This document shows positions 10,315-19,253 of a stretch of 39,601 nucleotides of DNA, piece by piece (within the stretch, counting starts at the first letter, position 1; every line of letters begins with the position of its first letter). The position numbers and the translations under genes are program-made. The stretch lies in IMG/VR virus record IMGVR_UViG_3300031977_002119, positions 1-39,601 of that record. The stretch is one strand, 5' to 3'. Under the pieces are notes generated by a model that saw nothing but the letters and a program-made list of their open reading frames with translations, ran no database searches and was not told the origin of the DNA. This DNA is from a virus.

Positions 10315-10947
10315 TTATCCTTTTGCACCTAAACCTCCGCGCCCTACGTTGCTAGGGTCCATAAGCCCAGGCGTGGTTGACACGTATGCTTCAGCTAGAT
10401 TTCCAACCCCATTAAATATAGCTTGGGTAGCCTGCTGACGAGCGAGATTAGCCGCACCTAGTCTTGCTTGCGACATTCCTAGTTCTGTGCCGTACTGCTC
10501 TTGTTTCATCTGACGCGACAATAAATCGCCTTTGCGCTCCATTGTTTGCAGCTTTCCTTCCATTTGTGCGGCCGCCGCTTGATTTGATGCTTCTTGCTTC
10601 GCAATATCAGCACTTGCCGCCTGAGCGTTTTGTGCTTGTTGACCAGCCAATGCTTGAGCCATTGCTGCGATTCCAGAACCACCAGCGGCACCTTTCATGG
10701 CGTTCATAGTGCTCGCCATACCTACAGCTTGTTGCTGCGCCATCATGTCTGCCGCTTGCGTGTTAACAGTAAAATCCTCGTATGGATTCTCCATGTTAGC
10801 ATATGGGTTAGACAGGTCTTGGTTCATAAAGCGAGCGCGGTTAGCATCGTACTCAGCTTGTGCTGCAGCTTGCTCCGCCTTGCGATCTTTATGTCCCTTG
10901 ATACCACTGTAAATGCTACCTAGACCTTGAATGACTTGACCTACCAT
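10315..10947 (-). CDS. Ala/Gln-rich internal virion protein (210 aa)
   Basis: Begins MVGQVIQGLGSIYSGIKG, a short glycine-rich amphipathic segment, then a long helical region extremely rich in Ala, Gln and Met (AAAQAEYDANRARF, MAQQQAVGMASTMNAMKG, GQQAQNAQAASADIAKQEA), and ends with a Gly-rich tail (NVGRGGLGAKG). This composition is typical of small internal/ejection proteins of podoviruses (compare T7 gp14- or P22 gp7-type proteins), but no sequence family can be named. It sits directly after the long tail stabilization-type gene and just before the 403-aa protein, so the three genes from 10.9 kb to 0.2 kb form a likely ejection set. Confidence 0.7.
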   Translation of the reverse strand: MVGQVIQGLGSIYSGIKGHKDRKAEQAAAQAEYDANRARFMNQDLSNPYANMENPYEDFTVNTQAADMMAQQQAVGMASTMNAMKGAAGGSGIAAMAQALAGQQAQNAQAASADIAKQEASNQAAAAQMEGKLQTMERKGDLLSRQMKQEQYGTELGMSQARLGAANLARQQATQAIFNGVGNLAEAYVSTTPGLMDPSNVGRGGLGAKG

Positions 10948-10978
10948 ATTAAATTAGTTTATAAGTTATTATCACGTA

Positions 10979-13900
10979 TTATTCGCTGCTGATAAACATT
11001 TCAGAGTTGACAGCGAACAGTTCTTTTTTGTCTGAACTTGTTGTTGAAAGTTTTACTTCACCATAGTATCCAATGATACCTGACGTGTTCTTTTCGCTAT
11101 CCTTAGCAAAGAATATAAAGTCACCAGCTACTGGCGGCGTAACGTTCGTTTGATTAGACACAGTAATCACATTTGTTCCTATATTAGAACAATTACCTAT
11201 CTTCACAATTTCATTTGCCGAAATGTCTTTGTAGTATACATCATCACCGACTTGTAGCGATACATTAATTTTACCGGGGATTTGAATGTCAATATCATTA
11301 CCTAATGCCACTGCATTCAACGATAGTACACCCAGTCCCTGTACTGAAAATTCTGATGTATCTAAAGACCCGCTTTGACTAGCGTTATCCCACGTAGTTT
11401 GCAGACCGTTGATATAGTTAAAGTAAAAGCCTTCTTTCTTTTTCCACGTTTTAACCTCGCCATCTTGCTGGTCTGTAATAACATCTGCAACCCAGCCAGC
11501 ATCACCTTCGTAAGACAATGTTTTAAAGTTCTTAATACTGTTTGGCGCATCGTTAAATATTGGTGTAACGGATGACTCGTATTGTGTACCGTAGAAGTTT
11601 GAACGTAGTGGGCTATTGTGTTCCCACAGCTCGCCTTCCTTAACTGTAAAGTACTTGTTATTCAAAGAAACAGCAAACTCAGGTACATACGATAACCTAG
11701 TTACCCAGCCGTCTACGCCCTCACTGAATGAGTAGCTGCTATTACCAATGGCTACATTGTAAGTCGATGTGTCTTCGTCATACCCGCCAACCATTTTGGT
11801 TTCGTTTTGCATTTCCTTCTGTAGGTAACGAGACATACCTTTAGCGGTAATCTCGGTTAGCCCGTCCATAGAAAGCCTTAGTATTGCTCCTCTTGCTTTG
11901 TCTGTAAAGTAAGATCTGAAACCGTGCGATGCAAACGATTCGGGGTTTTTGGATATACCGTAATCGCCCGCGAACGGGATCGCTTGACCAAGAACATTGT
12001 TAGTAGAAGTGATGTTGGTGTTTCCATCTGCGTTGTATAATGCGTCTTTATCCGCAAGTATTTTAAAACATTTATCTTCGCATAATGCTAATAAATCGCC
12101 GCGAACACCACCGCCTCTTGACGATAACTTTTGTATCGTGCCGTATATTGGGTTGAGGTCCTTCGTGATCTTTTCAGCCATAACAAACTGGTTGAGCTCG
12201 TTTACCCCTGAGGTAGAATTGAATATACCTGAATATATAAGCGAAGCTCCTTTGCGTTCTTGGCTGTACGGCTCTTCTAGTGTTGACGATGCTTTTGTAC
12301 CCTTGTCAATTGTAGGTGCATTAAAGTCGTCACGAATACGGTTTGATTCAACGCCGTTGCCGAAGCTATAGCAGTTGAAGTAATCTAGCGTAATCGTATT
12401 GCCATGCTGCGCAATAGGAATGCCATCAGTAGCCTCGTAGTATATATCAATATCTACAGACTCAGCTGGTTCTGTCTCAAATATAGCGGGTTTTTGTGAC
12501 GATAAGATAACACCGTCGTCAAGTATATCCGCCCAATCTGTCTTTTTATAATATAGCTTATAATCAAAATCAGTCCATAGAGACGTGTCACTTTGGAAAG
12601 GCTCTGTTAGTGTTACGGTTTTTTGAACACCATCAGTTCCTGTAACGTCGGTACCGCGACTATAAAGGTTGTGCGCTAATGAATCTATTTTGTAATAATG
12701 ATTAGTAGTGTCACTATTAAATCTTATAAATGTATTTGCTTTAACGTTATCAAAAAACGGGTTGCCTGTATTTTCAGGGTCCGAAATCGCCTGGCTTCCT
12801 GCAAAAACTAAAGTAAACTGATTACTGTTAAAATCAGGTACATCTGGCGTTTGATTATAATCAGCATACCCAACTTGCCCAATGCCAATTACCGGGAATC
12901 CGTCATTAGGATCATCTGGAATACTTAAATCAAATATGCTTGACTGACTGTATTGTACATAACTAGTGCTGTTTTGAACAAGCGAGTTAATTATGTATGT
13001 ATCAAACGCTGGCTCCCTGTTAATTTTAACAAAGAATTTACCTTGATATTCCGGCTTTGGAAAGCTTTTGTATCTATATAAAGAAACAGTAATGTCTCCA
13101 GTATGCGTTGTCATCCATTGAGCATCATCAGATTTAAGTCCGGTTATTAACGTTAACGAGTAGCTTTCTCTATCTTCGCCGGTAAAGCCACCTTCTTTAA
13201 CCTCGTAATAATCTGTAGCATCTGTAGCCGAAAACCTAACATAAAGTTTTTCGTTCCACGCCTGCTGAAACGCTATATTAGACACCTCGCCAGTTGGCAT
13301 TGGGTCCATAGCCGTATAAGGGCCTATAAAGTTAAATACCTTTTGACCAAGTGATATCGAACCAAATCCAGAGCATTTATGCGCCGCAACTTTTACACGC
13401 TTGTTAACTACATCGTCTGGTGCAGATTTGCTAATATCTAGTATTTTAAACTTAGCGTCTTCTAACACAGGCGTATCGTTATCGTGTTCTTTCTTAAGAA
13501 TCAGATAACCATCTTCCCTTACTTTGTTTATTTCAGCACTCGGAAAAGACATCCATACATTGCCGTCTTCCGCTTCGTAAAAGCGGTCTAACGCCACGTT
13601 ATAATACTCGTTAGAAATGTCTTTAACAAATATCTTAAAGTACTCAGCAAATGCAGGCGCATTACTTGATATAGTTGCCTTTAGAGTTGCCGCTTTATCT
13701 GCTGATCTTTTTGATAAGATTATACTACTATCTTCGCTTGTAAACACAGGCGTTTCGCGACCATAAGCATCGCCATAAACAACACCTAGTTGGTATGTGC
13801 GCATCGACTTGATTGACGGAAGTGGATCATTAACCGAAGTATGCGCCACTGCGCCTTTGCCCGCTGTAAGAACAGGGGTAATACCTTCCATATCAAGGTT

Positions 13901-15232
13901 TTGCAGGTAGTTGCCATACACAACCCTGTTGCCTACAATTTCTTGTGCAAGCGCCTTTACCGGCACGTTATCCCATGGACGCAATAGCTGACGACCTTCA
14001 ATACCGTATCCAATAATTTCGGATGTTATTTCGTAAGACGTGGTTGCCGCGGCAATATCATCAACCTTAAATATATTAGGCGAGTTTGTTTCTTTATATA
14101 GTATTTCAACTTTTTCTACGTCAGTAGGCGGGGTTTCAAAACCGCCAACCTCTAAAAATCGTAGATTGTTTGACATACCAATGTTGTGCGCTCTTGCAGA
14201 CTTATACCCAAAAGTATCACCAATAAAAGCTACTTCTGAAAATGGCGAGTATGCGGAATATTCCCCGTCAATATACTTCCATCTATAAGCAAACCTAGGA
14301 AACTTAAGTTCAAACATTGGGTCATCTTCCTCAAGCACTACTGTCCATACATAATTGTAATCGACAATGCTTGTAGAAATTGTTAGTATATCTCCAGTTA
14401 CTTGTCCGTTATTCACTGCTGTAACCTCTATCCTAACCTGGAATTCGTCTGTAAAGTTTTTGTCGTTTAGGCGGCTAGCTCTTAATGATATTGTATCGCC
14501 AATCGCCCAGTCTGGCACAGAAGGGAAGTTTAACGTAACGCTTTCACCCTCTTCCATTACACGCCAGTAAGGACCAGAGGGAACGGTAAAGTTGAACGTT
14601 GTTTCTAGCGTGTTAATTCCGCAGCCAATACCTGACCCGGTTTTACGCGTGGAGCGCATCGTTAAAGACGGCGCAATCTCCGGTTTCTTTTTAATGACCG
14701 TAATGTCACTTTCTACAAACGCACGGCCATATACACTAGAGTGTGTGCCAAAGTTCGGTGTGCCTTGTTTAAATCGCTCTATATTTACTTTTTTAGGCTC
14801 GCTATTATTGTCTGTAAACAATAACATGCCTTCAAGTACGTTTACACCCGTAATTAGGTATTTATCACTGAAGTTTAATACGTTAAAGCGATCTACTACT
14901 ACTGGCTCTACGTCGCCTGTTGATTCATCAAACTCTGCAATAACATCATAGTTGTCACTTGCGATAAACCAATATATTTTTTCGTTTTGAGTGTCTCTTG
15001 TTCCGCCAATACATATTGGATTAACTAACCCAAACTTATCAGCCCAAGCTACACCGTTGTTGGTAATCTGCTTAAAGTTACCAAGTATATTTTCTACAGC
15101 ACCTACATCTGAGCCTTCTGATGTGCTCACCTGTATATTCTGCGCATCTCTATACTGTCCATTGGGTACAATTCTCTCGTCGAGATCCTTGTTCATTTTA
15201 CCCTGGAGGAAGTTGTGCGTTAATTTAGGCAT
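10979..15232 (-). CDS. Long tail stabilization-type protein (1417 aa)
   Basis: The N-terminus reads LTHNFLQGKMNKDLDERI then VPNGQYRDAQNIQVSTSEG and DVGAVENILGN. I recognise this start from long tail proteins of crAss-like and marine Bacteroidetes podoviruses, usually annotated 'stabilization protein' and corresponding to the tail muzzle in the structurally studied member. The remainder is beta-rich with many short Tyr/Asn/Asp-containing strands, no membrane segment and no coiled coil. It follows the tubular/ring-like gene by three bases and precedes the internal proteins, matching the connector-muzzle-cargo order of those phages. Probable role: distal part of the short tail. The exact structural role is inferred from motif and position. 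Confidence 0.72.
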   Translation of the reverse strand: MPKLTHNFLQGKMNKDLDERIVPNGQYRDAQNIQVSTSEGSDVGAVENILGNFKQITNNGVAWADKFGLVNPICIGGTRDTQNEKIYWFIASDNYDVIAEFDESTGDVEPVVVDRFNVLNFSDKYLITGVNVLEGMLLFTDNNSEPKKVNIERFKQGTPNFGTHSSVYGRAFVESDITVIKKKPEIAPSLTMRSTRKTGSGIGCGINTLETTFNFTVPSGPYWRVMEEGESVTLNFPSVPDWAIGDTISLRASRLNDKNFTDEFQVRIEVTAVNNGQVTGDILTISTSIVDYNYVWTVVLEEDDPMFELKFPRFAYRWKYIDGEYSAYSPFSEVAFIGDTFGYKSARAHNIGMSNNLRFLEVGGFETPPTDVEKVEILYKETNSPNIFKVDDIAAATTSYEITSEIIGYGIEGRQLLRPWDNVPVKALAQEIVGNRVVYGNYLQNLDMEGITPVLTAGKGAVAHTSVNDPLPSIKSMRTYQLGVVYGDAYGRETPVFTSEDSSIILSKRSADKAATLKATISSNAPAFAEYFKIFVKDISNEYYNVALDRFYEAEDGNVWMSFPSAEINKVREDGYLILKKEHDNDTPVLEDAKFKILDISKSAPDDVVNKRVKVAAHKCSGFGSISLGQKVFNFIGPYTAMDPMPTGEVSNIAFQQAWNEKLYVRFSATDATDYYEVKEGGFTGEDRESYSLTLITGLKSDDAQWMTTHTGDITVSLYRYKSFPKPEYQGKFFVKINREPAFDTYIINSLVQNSTSYVQYSQSSIFDLSIPDDPNDGFPVIGIGQVGYADYNQTPDVPDFNSNQFTLVFAGSQAISDPENTGNPFFDNVKANTFIRFNSDTTNHYYKIDSLAHNLYSRGTDVTGTDGVQKTVTLTEPFQSDTSLWTDFDYKLYYKKTDWADILDDGVILSSQKPAIFETEPAESVDIDIYYEATDGIPIAQHGNTITLDYFNCYSFGNGVESNRIRDDFNAPTIDKGTKASSTLEEPYSQERKGASLIYSGIFNSTSGVNELNQFVMAEKITKDLNPIYGTIQKLSSRGGGVRGDLLALCEDKCFKILADKDALYNADGNTNITSTNNVLGQAIPFAGDYGISKNPESFASHGFRSYFTDKARGAILRLSMDGLTEITAKGMSRYLQKEMQNETKMVGGYDEDTSTYNVAIGNSSYSFSEGVDGWVTRLSYVPEFAVSLNNKYFTVKEGELWEHNSPLRSNFYGTQYESSVTPIFNDAPNSIKNFKTLSYEGDAGWVADVITDQQDGEVKTWKKKEGFYFNYINGLQTTWDNASQSGSLDTSEFSVQGLGVLSLNAVALGNDIDIQIPGKINVSLQVGDDVYYKDISANEIVKIGNCSNIGTNVITVSNQTNVTPPVAGDFIFFAKDSEKNTSGIIGYYGEVKLSTTSSDKKELFAVNSEMFISSE

Positions 15233-15235
15233 ATG

Positions 15236-16147
15236 TTAGTGTTTAATCCACTTAGACTGATTTCTCATTACTTGTGCAATCTCAGAGATTTTGAGATTAG
15301 ACATGCGCAACTTTGCGTTACGCTTAGCGGCAAATGCTTCTCTCTTGAAGCGTTGAATAATGTATTCAGGAATATTAATACGAGTCGCTAGAATAGCGTG
15401 CGCAATATATTTGTACATCGCCTCTTCAGCAAACTTATGTACTTGCATCTCCTCGTCTGTAGCTAAACCGTCACTGATGTACTTAAGTGTTACAATTTGA
15501 CCAGCTAGGTTTGAGCTAAATCGTACAACCCCTCTTTGTTGATCGATATAGAACACACCGTTAGCTTGCGCTTTCTCGGGCTCTAAACCATAGCGGCGTC
15601 CGTAACGGTACAGGTTGAATAATTCAGCTGTGCTGAGGTTTGCTGTATCGTGATCCAACGTTACTGATTGATCAGCGCTGAATCGCTTCAATGTTTCAGA
15701 ATCGTGTGCTTTAAGAATATTACCGTTAGCGTCGTACAAGTATTCGTACTTATCGTTCTGTAGATAAGCCGTAGGGTTGCTTGTGTCACGTGTCGGGTAG
15801 ATGATGCGTTCTACACCATCACCGTCGGTCCATGTCATGCGTACGTAGTTAACGTAGTCTTGAGGCAGGATAAACTGCAGCGCAGGACCCATTTCAATTT
15901 CAATAGCCTTTGTTGAAGGCAAAGTGTCAAAGCTAAACTCTTGCAATGCACGCTGCGCGTGGAATGCCACGTCTGTACGTTTTACTTTGCTAATGATCTT
16001 TCCTTCGCCTACATAAGCAATAATGAAGTTATTGATAATATCATTGATGCTTATGAACTGGTATCCACCGTAGTTTTCATCGTCACTATTCCAAGCTCCG
16101 TCGCCTGAAAGGTAGTACTGTTCGTTAGTTTGATTTATCAATCCCAT
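15236..16147 (-). CDS. Tail tubular / ring protein (303 aa)
   Basis: Begins MGLINQTNEQYYLSGD, then YQFISINDIINNFIIAYVG and a conserved stretch with KVKRTDVAFHAQRALQEF, FDTLPSTKAIEIEM and LPQDYVNYVRMTW. This layout is typical of the tubular/ring (P22 gp4- or T7 gp11-like) connector proteins annotated in crAss-like phages. The C-terminus is helical and basic (IIQRFKREAFAAKRNAKLRMSN), suitable for contacts within the connector. It lies between the 228-aa connector candidate and the 1417-aa tail protein with gaps of only three bases, supporting coordinated expression and assembly as a dodecameric ring below the portal. The family link comes from memory of conserved words, not from a search. Confidence 0.72.
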   Translation of the reverse strand: MGLINQTNEQYYLSGDGAWNSDDENYGGYQFISINDIINNFIIAYVGEGKIISKVKRTDVAFHAQRALQEFSFDTLPSTKAIEIEMGPALQFILPQDYVNYVRMTWTDGDGVERIIYPTRDTSNPTAYLQNDKYEYLYDANGNILKAHDSETLKRFSADQSVTLDHDTANLSTAELFNLYRYGRRYGLEPEKAQANGVFYIDQQRGVVRFSSNLAGQIVTLKYISDGLATDEEMQVHKFAEEAMYKYIAHAILATRINIPEYIIQRFKREAFAAKRNAKLRMSNLKISEIAQVMRNQSKWIKH

Positions 16148-16150
16148 CTA

Positions 16151-16837
16151 TTAAGCTTTTTCTTGTTGTGTATTCTGAGCCTCCATTTGCGCACCAACCT
16201 GGTACATGCTAATGTCTTTAATCAACAAACCTGCTAATTCTAAGATCTTAACGACAAGCTCTGTTTCTTCCGATGCGTGCAACTCAAAGTCTACAGTGTT
16301 TGTAACATCGTAGCTTGCTTGCCCTGCAATATCAAAGTATGCCCACTCTACTGTAGCGGGTCTTTTAATATAATTACAAGATACACCAGTAGTTAACTCA
16401 TTATTGCCATATACTTTATAACCGTCGGTGCTAGCTACAAATACAGGTCTGCTGTCGTTTGGCTTTGCTAGCGGCGATTGTGAAATATACAGGTATTCGT
16501 TTGCGTTAATACGTTCAACCTCGCGGTTGTTGTATAGCAAAGTTCCGATACGGTATAAATCCGCCGGTGATTGCCAGTGTGTACCGTTATAAACCATGTT
16601 AGCGTTCTTTTCGAAAATGTTTATTTTTTCGTTCAAAACGCTAAGCATATCAGAATACTCAGTATCGTTACCGTGCATGCGGCCGAACTGGTTAATATCG
16701 TAAAAGTACTGCTCAAACAAATCCATTTGAGCTTGATTAGCGAATAAGTTAAATTCTTGGGGTGTAAGATACCCTCGTTGTTCTTTGTTAAGGATAGCTA
16801 AAACCCTTTGGTAGACTGTATCAACGCTTACGCTCAT
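16151..16837 (-). CDS. Head-tail connector / ring protein candidate (228 aa)
   Basis: N-terminal helix pair with the words LNKEQRGYLTPQEFNLFANQ and AQMDLFEQYFYDINQFG, resembling the first helical part of phage head-completion and ring proteins in this group. The middle is beta-rich (YRIGTLLYNNREVERINANE, NYIKRPATVEWAYFD) and the C-terminus returns to helix (EETELVVKILELAGLLIKD) with a Gln-rich tail. The gene is preceded by a strong hairpin at 16857-16886 and followed after three bases by the tubular protein gene. Its place between capsid/auxiliary and tubular genes fits a connector component. No exact family name can be given. Confidence 0.62.
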   Translation of the reverse strand: MSVSVDTVYQRVLAILNKEQRGYLTPQEFNLFANQAQMDLFEQYFYDINQFGRMHGNDTEYSDMLSVLNEKINIFEKNANMVYNGTHWQSPADLYRIGTLLYNNREVERINANEYLYISQSPLAKPNDSRPVFVASTDGYKVYGNNELTTGVSCNYIKRPATVEWAYFDIAGQASYDVTNTVDFELHASEETELVVKILELAGLLIKDISMYQVGAQMEAQNTQQEKA

Positions 16838-16856
16838 AATAGTTTGTTGTATAATA

Positions 16857-16886
16857 AAATAGGCCAGCTTTTACACCGGCCTATTT
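16857..16886 (-). terminator. Hairpin after auxiliary protein gene
   Basis: On the minus strand an 11-bp stem (AAATAGGCCGG pairing with CTGGCCTATTT, one G-U pair) closes an 8-base loop and is followed by TATTATAC. It lies 10 bases after the stop of the 288-aa gene and 19 bases before the next ATG. The U-rich tail is weak, so it may act as a partial terminator or as an RNA stability/processing element rather than a full stop. Confidence 0.55.
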
Positions 16887-16896
16887 AGTTGTTTAT

Positions 16897-17763
16897 TTAT
16901 AGCCGTTTTTCAACCGCATTCAAAACTTCCATACCTTCATCTGTCTTGAAGAATGCTGCAAGTGCAGAATAAGGATGTTCATCAAACGGTACCGTCATTA
17001 GTTTTCGGTTACCATCACCATAAGTAAATGTTCTTTGGTCTCGTGACAACTGAATCAATCCAGCTTCAACAGCTTTAATCCCGATGTTGCGCAAATGTAC
17101 GTTATCGTCATTAGCGAGTTCTAAGAACAAAATAGGATTTTGGCGAGCAAATATAAGTAGATCGCGTTTGAGCTCCTTAGAAGAGAGGCTAGATACCCCA
17201 GAACCTTGTTCTGCGCGCAAGATTGCTTCCGCTTCATCAACATCAAGGTCTTTCGCAAGGTTTAGCGCCTCAAGTTCTAGTTCAATCCAGTCTACTTGAT
17301 TAGTTGCAATTCGTTCAGGGTTGTATTCTTTAATAAGCCCCTTGTGGGTATACGGGTGGTAGAGAGATAATAGTTGTTGCAATACAACATTTTCTTTTGG
17401 TACTCGTAACTCACCATCTCTGAATACAATACGACCTAGTGTTACAGATCCATTTTGCTCGTCAACAAAACAAGAGCGTTGGTTTGTACCGTAACGCAAT
17501 TCACGCTGGTAACCTACTTCTTGGTCAAAATAAAGCAGAGGTGACTTTTGCGTGTGTTGAGAAGGTACTGTAAATACTAAAGGACGTTTCCCTGTTTTTA
17601 ATTCGTATAAGCGATCTTTGTATTCCCACTTTGGTGCTGATTGTTGTGCTTTAACTTCCGCAGCTGGAATTGTAGCGATCACTTCAGGTTCTTGTTCTAC
17701 TGCAACCTGTACAGTTTGTTTTTTAGCAGCCGGTTTCGCCGGTGCTTTTTTAGCTTGTGCCAT
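16897..17763 (-). CDS. Capsid-associated auxiliary protein (288 aa), unknown family
   Basis: The N-terminus is a Lys/Ala/Pro-rich flexible tail (MAQAKKAPAKPAAKKQ) followed by an acidic linker and a compact domain starting near residue 46 with YKDRLYELKTGKRPLVFTVP. The middle carries NVVLQQLLSLYHPYTHKG and a helical part LNLAKDLDVDEAEAILRAEQ. No enzymatic motif, membrane segment or signal peptide is seen. The gene is isolated between two hairpins (17792-17819 upstream, 16857-16886 downstream), directly after the major capsid gene, so a head-decoration, head-completion or DNA-contacting role is plausible. I do not recognise a named family, and its function is inferred from neighbours only. Confidence 0.65.
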   Translation of the reverse strand: MAQAKKAPAKPAAKKQTVQVAVEQEPEVIATIPAAEVKAQQSAPKWEYKDRLYELKTGKRPLVFTVPSQHTQKSPLLYFDQEVGYQRELRYGTNQRSCFVDEQNGSVTLGRIVFRDGELRVPKENVVLQQLLSLYHPYTHKGLIKEYNPERIATNQVDWIELELEALNLAKDLDVDEAEAILRAEQGSGVSSLSSKELKRDLLIFARQNPILFLELANDDNVHLRNIGIKAVEAGLIQLSRDQRTFTYGDGNRKLMTVPFDEHPYSALAAFFKTDEGMEVLNAVEKRL

Positions 17764-17791
17764 AATATGATAAAATTAAATAAGTTAAATA

Positions 17792-17819
17792 ATCACCCCC
17801 AGCCGAAGCCGAGGGTGAT
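17792..17819 (-). terminator. Hairpin with TTCG tetraloop after major capsid gene
   Basis: On the minus strand a 12-bp stem (ATCACCCTCGGC with GCTGGGGGTGAT, two G-U pairs) is closed by a C(TTCG)G tetraloop, a very stable RNA hairpin. It begins 24 bases after the capsid stop. Downstream is TATTTAACTTATTTAATTTTATC, U-rich but without a clean run, so partial termination or 3'-end stabilisation of the capsid mRNA are both possible. Confidence 0.6.
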
Positions 17820-17843
17820 ATTATTTAGATCACTGCCCTGTTA

Positions 17844-19232
17844 TCAAGGAGTTTTCTTCAACAACACGAAGTTGTTAGCAGCTTGAACACAGATAGTACG
17901 CTCAGATAGCATGTGAACGTTCATCTCATCAGCGTCGCTGGTGTAGTTACCACCAACAGAACCAGTCACCCAAGACTTCATGCGACGATCGTCAGCTTCA
18001 GAAGCGCGGTAACGGATGTGCAAGAATGGACGAGAGATGTTCTTACCAAGAGTCTGATCGTATACTGTAGAAGTACCTGCAGGAACAAGAACACCTTCTA
18101 CATCACCGATAGATCCGCGAGTAGTTGAGTCGTTCAAGTATTTCCAGTCAGTCTTGTAGAAGTCGTAAGAACCACGACGGAAACCAGAGAAGCCTAGGTT
18201 CAATGCCATGTCTTCAGAGTTTTCGAATACACCGTAAGATGTACCGCCAGCTCCGTAAGAGTTTTGAGCAGCAAGCATGTTGTCAATGCTCAAAGAAGTA
18301 GCACGATCCAAGAACATCATGTTCTCTTCGATAGCACCTTGCTTGTCAAGTTCAGCCAAGATAGTGTCGAACTCACCAAGACCAGTACCAGCACCGAAGT
18401 CAGAGTCGTTGTAAACAAGACCACGCTCTTCCAATGCAGAGAACAAACCTTGAGTACCGCTCAACTCTTTACCGTCAGCAGCAGTGAACGCAGTAGCAGC
18501 TTTTTCAGCTTCAACCATGCTCATTTCCAAGTAGTCTTCGAAACGTAGACGAGCTTCGTGCTCAGACTTCAAGTACCACAAGTAACCGCCAGTACCAGCT
18601 TCAGTAGTAACTTCAACCCAACCGATCTGAGCAACGTCAGAACCGTTTACGTTGTACTTATCACGAAGGATAATTGGCTTGTTGCTGAAAGTATCGAAGC
18701 TAGAGTCGATAGAGTTTCCTGCGTTAGCAGAACCTTTACCGTACTCAGAACCGAATACAAACAAGTTTACACCAGTTTCGCCCTGCAAGTCAGCAGGTAG
18801 AGTAACAGCGGCACCGTAGCAACGAATTGCAACAGAAACACCATTAACACCGTGTACGTAAGCCTTAGCAGTAACATTACCTTTAGAGATAACAACTGTC
18901 ATACCAGCGCCCAACAAGTGGTTAGCAGGCATTGTAAGTGTATCACCAGCAGCATTTGTAGCTACGTTATCGTACGCGATGTGCAAACGACCTTGCTCAG
19001 ACCAAACAACTTGGTCAGAAGCCATAGGCATTTCAGCACCTACCATACGCAAGAAACCACCGATAGTACGGTTTCCGTAACGCTCTACTTCTTTTTCGTA
19101 TACCTCAGGCAAGAATTGCTGAGTAAAGTCCATGTCAGCCACAGACAAATAGTTATCACCGAACAAGCCCTTGATTGGACGTGGAGTCAAGTGATTCAAT
19201 TGGGCACCAGTGCCCGCAAAAGATCCAGCCAT
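17844..19232 (-). CDS. Major capsid protein (462 aa)
   Basis: Placed directly after the scaffold candidate and between portal and connector genes, the standard position of an HK97-fold major capsid protein. The sequence has YLSVADMDFTQQFLPEVYEK near the N-terminus, the word EARLRFEDYLEMSMVEAEKA in the middle (a conserved-looking segment in capsid proteins of this phage group) and a beta-rich C-terminus ending ERTICVQAANNFVLLKKTP. Codon use stands out: the Arg codons I checked are CGT or CGC, with many AAC, GAC and TTC codons, unlike the AGA-rich mix elsewhere, as expected for a very highly expressed gene. A stable hairpin follows the stop. No cleaved prohead domain can be defined by eye. Confidence 0.85.
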   Translation of the reverse strand: MAGSFAGTGAQLNHLTPRPIKGLFGDNYLSVADMDFTQQFLPEVYEKEVERYGNRTIGGFLRMVGAEMPMASDQVVWSEQGRLHIAYDNVATNAAGDTLTMPANHLLGAGMTVVISKGNVTAKAYVHGVNGVSVAIRCYGAAVTLPADLQGETGVNLFVFGSEYGKGSANAGNSIDSSFDTFSNKPIILRDKYNVNGSDVAQIGWVEVTTEAGTGGYLWYLKSEHEARLRFEDYLEMSMVEAEKAATAFTAADGKELSGTQGLFSALEERGLVYNDSDFGAGTGLGEFDTILAELDKQGAIEENMMFLDRATSLSIDNMLAAQNSYGAGGTSYGVFENSEDMALNLGFSGFRRGSYDFYKTDWKYLNDSTTRGSIGDVEGVLVPAGTSTVYDQTLGKNISRPFLHIRYRASEADDRRMKSWVTGSVGGNYTSDADEMNVHMLSERTICVQAANNFVLLKKTP

Positions 19233-19253
19233 TTTTAAATGATTTTAAATGGA

